From assembly GCF_030547075.1 (NCBI RefSeq), contig NZ_JAUOQH010000002.1, positions 310,001 to 374,000 of the forward strand: a stretch of 64,000 nt of DNA. The letters are read 5' to 3'. The notes under the pieces were generated by a model that saw nothing but the letters and a program-made list of their open reading frames with translations, made no database searches and was not told the origin of the DNA. Positions 61,269 through 64,000 of the stretch are shown piece after piece; position 1 is the first letter of the stretch, and the number at the start of each line of letters is the position of its first letter. This DNA is from Alteromonas sp. 1_MG-2023 (GTDB lineage Bacteria; Pseudomonadota; Gammaproteobacteria; Enterobacterales; Alteromonadaceae). A program made the position numbers and the translations under genes.

Positions 61269-62351
61269 TTACGGTAGATTTGCTTTGTTAAGCACTGCCA
61301 CTGTTGGGGCAGTTAAACTACTAATGTATAGCATATCGGCAGTTTCTAACACTCCTGTCGTAAGTGGATAGCCACCACTTGGGTCTTGCAAGTCATCAAT
61401 CACTTTTCCTTGTTTACTTATTTTTATCACGTGTCCGTAATCTTTAGCTTTAGGACGCAGAAATGCAGGCAACCGCTGTACTATTTTACGTAAAAAAGGA
61501 GAGTGAGATAAATCGTCTAGCGAGGCAGAGCGAGGTGAAGCAAACCCTACCCAATAGCCGCCATCTGGCGCGCGAGCAATGTTATCGGGAAATCCAGGTA
61601 AGTTGTCAATGAACACATCTACCATTCCAGCTTTAGGCCCAGCAATAAAGTATCTCAATACCCGATAGCTGCCTGTTTCATTTACCAAGACATACTGCTG
61701 GTTTTCACTGATAGCAACGCCATTAGCAAACGTTAACCCGTCCATTTCCACTGTGGTGGCTTTTGTAGCGGGGTTGTACGCAAGCAATCGGCCATTACCT
61801 TTATGCTCTAAAATTTCTAACAGGCTGCCGCTTAGGGTTCCGCTATAGGCTTTAGCACTAAATTTAGTGGTGGCGTCAGAAAAATATATCATGCCATTTT
61901 CTGCCACGTCGACGTCATCGGCGTACACGATAGGCGTGTCATTAACGGTATCAGTCAGTAGCCTAATATCAGATGATGGCGAAATTGAAAGTAGCCCGCT
62001 AAAAGCGTCCGCTACAATAAGGTTATCGTTGGCATCAAACTCCATCCCTAAAGGACGCCCGCCAGTATTTACCCACGCAGTAAACTTAGTTGCGCCAGGC
62101 GCTAACAGCATAATAGTACCCGAATGGGTGGCGGTAGCGATGGTGCCATCACTTCGCAGCGCAAAATCTTCGGGACCAAATTCGTCGCCTAGGGTAAGGC
62201 TGTCGGCAAGGGATAGTTTATCGTTAGTAAGGTGAACGCCGCTGTAGCCCTTGTTTTCTGGTGCATCCCATGCTTCAGGTTCAACTGGCACAGGCCAAAA
62301 GAGTAAATATCCCGTCACTGTCAGTAAAGCAATTATTAGTATAATTCGCAT
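61269..62351 (-). CDS. SMP-30/gluconolactonase/strictosidine-synthase-like beta-propeller protein
   Basis: A 360-residue protein with an N-terminal hydrophobic segment (MRIILIIALLTVTGYLLFWPV), probably an uncleaved anchor or signal. The rest is a six-bladed propeller: GPEDFALRSDGTIATATHSGTI, RPLGMEFDANDNLIVADAFSGLLSI, YADDVDVAENGMIYFSDAT, NGVAISENQQYVLVNETGSYRVLRYFI and PGFPDNIARAPDGGYWVGFASPR. This pattern fits the strictosidine-synthase-like branch (also adipocyte membrane protein). The usual activity is lactone hydrolysis, but substrate is unknown. It is followed by the cupin gene after 11 bases. Confidence 0.87.
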   Translation of the reverse strand: MRIILIIALLTVTGYLLFWPVPVEPEAWDAPENKGYSGVHLTNDKLSLADSLTLGDEFGPEDFALRSDGTIATATHSGTIMLLAPGATKFTAWVNTGGRPLGMEFDANDNLIVADAFSGLLSISPSSDIRLLTDTVNDTPIVYADDVDVAENGMIYFSDATTKFSAKAYSGTLSGSLLEILEHKGNGRLLAYNPATKATTVEMDGLTFANGVAISENQQYVLVNETGSYRVLRYFIAGPKAGMVDVFIDNLPGFPDNIARAPDGGYWVGFASPRSASLDDLSHSPFLRKIVQRLPAFLRPKAKDYGHVIKISKQGKVIDDLQDPSGGYPLTTGVLETADMLYISSLTAPTVAVLNKANLP

Positions 62352-62514
62352 GCGCCTACCTTATAAAAATCGAGCTTGAAAAAAGTATAGGGTTAAGCAA
62401 TAACATGTTATTGAATTAGGGTTAAATTCAGATTGATGATGAGTAACAATGCCTAAAGGCTATAAGCGACCAGTATGAGGGGTTCTGTCTTTAGCGTTTT
62501 ACTACTTCTCACTT

Positions 62515-62558
62515 ACCACCCACGTTATTGCTAGTCTAACGTGGATGGTTTTTTTTGA
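62515..62558 (+). terminator. Plus-strand intrinsic terminator without an obvious gene
   Basis: CCACGTTA-type arms around TTGCTAGTC (stem about 62516-62526 with 62536-62547, one mismatch) followed by eight T residues. It is directed on the plus strand, while both neighbouring genes are on the minus strand. It could end an antisense or small RNA from 62400-62515. Confidence 0.6.
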
Positions 62559-62591
62559 TTATATGATCTTGAGGTTTTCTTTATTGCACGG

Positions 62592-64000
62592 TTAAACAAG
62601 AGGTGATTGAGTGTCACCTGATACTTGCGAGTTATTAGATTTACTCGGCGCCTTGCTTGTCTTGCCAGTCTGTTTTGATTCCGCCTGTTTTGATTCCGTC
62701 TGTTTTAATTCAGTCTGTGCGCTTGTCAACAAGGCCTCACGCTTAAGCAAAGTATTGCCACGTAAAATACTCCATATTACATAAGCAAGCATAGGAATAT
62801 TTAATTGCAGAGAGGCTATCGATAACACATTTTCACCATTCACCGCCCCGTAAATAACTAATAGCAGCAGAACACTTATTCCCGATATTATCAGCCATAC
62901 CGGCTTAGTAAGCTGCTTAAGCGCTACAGTTAGTGCTACATTAAGCACCATTATCCCCCAAAACACAGCGGTTAAAGAGCTAGCAATAAACATATCGGCT
63001 ATTGCGGTTAATGCTAATGCGCTAACACTCCCCCACACCGTGCAATACCATAAACGGGTTGCTAATACAGGGTGCGCTTTTTTAGAGAGCCATATTTCCA
63101 TACCCGATACACATAGCATGGTAAGCATAATACCTAAAACGAAATACAGCACTTTGGAAGGCATACCCGCAAAGTCACCAAAGTGCATACGATACACCGC
63201 CCACAATAGTTGTTTGCCCCAGGTGCCATCGTCATACCCTGCGGTGCCTAAATAATTACCGGCAGTGTCAAATCTATAGGCTTCACCGTATATTAAACGC
63301 CCCGGTACTTGCGCATATATTTCAATAAACTGCTCAGGTTTATTAACCTCATGCACGGTAACAAAAATAAGCGGGTTTTCTGGCGCTATCGTTTCCATTT
63401 GAGCAATGGCTTTACCTAAAGCAGGCCTACCTTCTTGCGGTACTAATACCGGGTCTGGGGTGAATACTTGATTAATCACCGCATCTTGATCGCCGCCATA
63501 ATGCAATTGCGCGACTATAACGAGCACAATACCCGCTAAACCAAAGTAAGTGCCTGTTACTGCAATCACTAAATGAAATGGCGCCGCCCATAGACCAAAG
63601 CGATTATGTAAATCAATTTGGCTTTGTTGCCCATTTCCGCCTCGGCGTAATTTGAAAGCATCTTTAGCCATACGCTTGTGTGCAATAACGCCAGTGATAA
63701 TGAGTGTACAAATAATAGCACCCAAAGCACTGACTAGTATCATTCCCCAACTATGGGGTAAATTCAGGTATAAGTGCAAGTCCACCAGCATTTGAGTGAA
63801 TGGAACGTCTTCCTTTTCAAGCAAATTTCCTTGGGCATCCGCAAAATAAGCAGCATGATCATTTTCTACCACTAACCTTGGAATACCTGATGTTGGAAAC
63901 ACCACGAATAAATGGTCGGTTTCCTCGGGATGTTCGGCTAAAAAGCTCTCCATCGCTTTATCAACAGCGCCTTCGTCCACAGATTCAAACTCAGGAATGT
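62592..64000 (-). CDS. PepSY-domain membrane protein (N-terminus beyond window)
   Basis: At least 468 residues, open to the window end, so the start is missing. It has a PepSY-like part (EETDHLFVVFPTSGIPRLVVENDHAAYFADAQGNLLEKEDVPFTQMLVDLHLYLNLPHSWGMILVSALGAIICTLIITGVIAHKRM), the typical DLHNRFGLWAAPFHLVIAVTGTYFGL helix with conserved His, and further helices to about residue 410. A polar tail contains three KQ(T/A)ES-type pentapeptides (62668-62712). This resembles PepSY_TM proteins linked to iron uptake; the neighbour beyond the window is unknown. Confidence 0.87.
   Translation of the reverse strand, partial: IPEFESVDEGAVDKAMESFLAEHPEETDHLFVVFPTSGIPRLVVENDHAAYFADAQGNLLEKEDVPFTQMLVDLHLYLNLPHSWGMILVSALGAIICTLIITGVIAHKRMAKDAFKLRRGGNGQQSQIDLHNRFGLWAAPFHLVIAVTGTYFGLAGIVLVIVAQLHYGGDQDAVINQVFTPDPVLVPQEGRPALGKAIAQMETIAPENPLIFVTVHEVNKPEQFIEIYAQVPGRLIYGEAYRFDTAGNYLGTAGYDDGTWGKQLLWAVYRMHFGDFAGMPSKVLYFVLGIMLTMLCVSGMEIWLSKKAHPVLATRLWYCTVWGSVSALALTAIADMFIASSLTAVFWGIMVLNVALTVALKQLTKPVWLIISGISVLLLLVIYGAVNGENVLSIASLQLNIPMLAYVIWSILRGNTLLKREALLTSAQTELKQTESKQAESKQTGKTSKAPSKSNNSQVSGDTQSPLV
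62668..62712. repeat. Three 15-base coding tandem repeats
   Basis: Copies at 62668-62682, 62683-62697 and 62698-62712 differ at one to three bases and encode successive five-residue units of the PepSY protein tail. They are a likely slippage hotspot. Confidence 0.75.

Overview
The window reads as a chromosomal segment of a marine gammaproteobacterium of the Alteromonas type. This rests on moderate GC content, a tmRNA that encodes the gammaproteobacterial tag ANDENYALAA, the smpB/ratA/ratB neighbourhood, four large TonB-dependent receptors, a TonB receptor paired with a TPR-sulfotransferase, and choline/betaine genes typical of marine bacteria. No prophage, insertion sequence, CRISPR array, rRNA or tRNA was seen. 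The only RNA gene recognised is ssrA.

Layout. 1-2.7 kb: the 3' end of an MFS transporter, four small minus-strand genes (one a YceK/YidQ-like lipoprotein) and a DinB-like protein. 2.7-10.4 kb: a TPR-sulfotransferase and a TonB receptor separated by a strong terminator, then a divergent BetT-like BCCT transporter with a CosR/EctR-like MarR regulator. 10.5-13.9 kb: ratB-ratA, smpB, an Old Yellow Enzyme homologue and ssrA. 14.2-25.0 kb: an MFS transporter, a REP-like palindrome, a secreted CehA/McbA-type metallohydrolase, and the minus-strand series betB-betA-short BCCT-TonB receptor. 25.0-29.4 kb: an 800-base gene-free region with repeats and a BetI-like box, an unrecognised membrane protein, and a secreted alpha/beta hydrolase followed by an ECF sigma factor with a membrane-embedded C-terminal half. 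29.5-34.2 kb: a Fur-box-preceded iron operon (siderophore receptor, DUF3649, PepSY-TM protein, DUF3325).

34.3-41.7 kb: LysR regulator divergent from a secreted DUF4437 cupin; a beta-barrel/YfiR/GGDEF-EAL operon; and satD-DUF3307 behind a near-consensus LexA box. 42.0-46.0 kb: a TetR regulator with two matching operators and its oxidoreductase partner, a GAF-GGDEF cyclase, and exoD. 46.0-56.8 kb: a tightly packed eight-gene minus-strand cluster (TonB receptor, VTT/pyridine-nucleotide-disulfide oxidoreductase fusion, DUF547 protein, YnjB/YnjC/YnjD ABC transporter, CDP-alcohol phosphatidyltransferase, sterol-desaturase-like enzyme). 57-64 kb: a DoxX-like protein, an EVE-domain protein, YgiQ radical SAM protein, a cupin plus SMP-30-like pair, and a PepSY protein cut by the window end.

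Themes. Three stand out: osmolyte handling (BetT, a second short BCCT, BetA, BetB, a CosR-like regulator), outer-membrane uptake (four TonB receptors, each linked to different inner-membrane or periplasmic partners), and cyclic-di-GMP signalling. The most promising undescribed systems are the TonB-receptor/oxidoreductase/DUF547/Ynj/lipid-enzyme cluster at 46.0-56.8 kb and the choline-to-betaine operon that includes its own TonB receptor and lies next to a secreted hydrolase.
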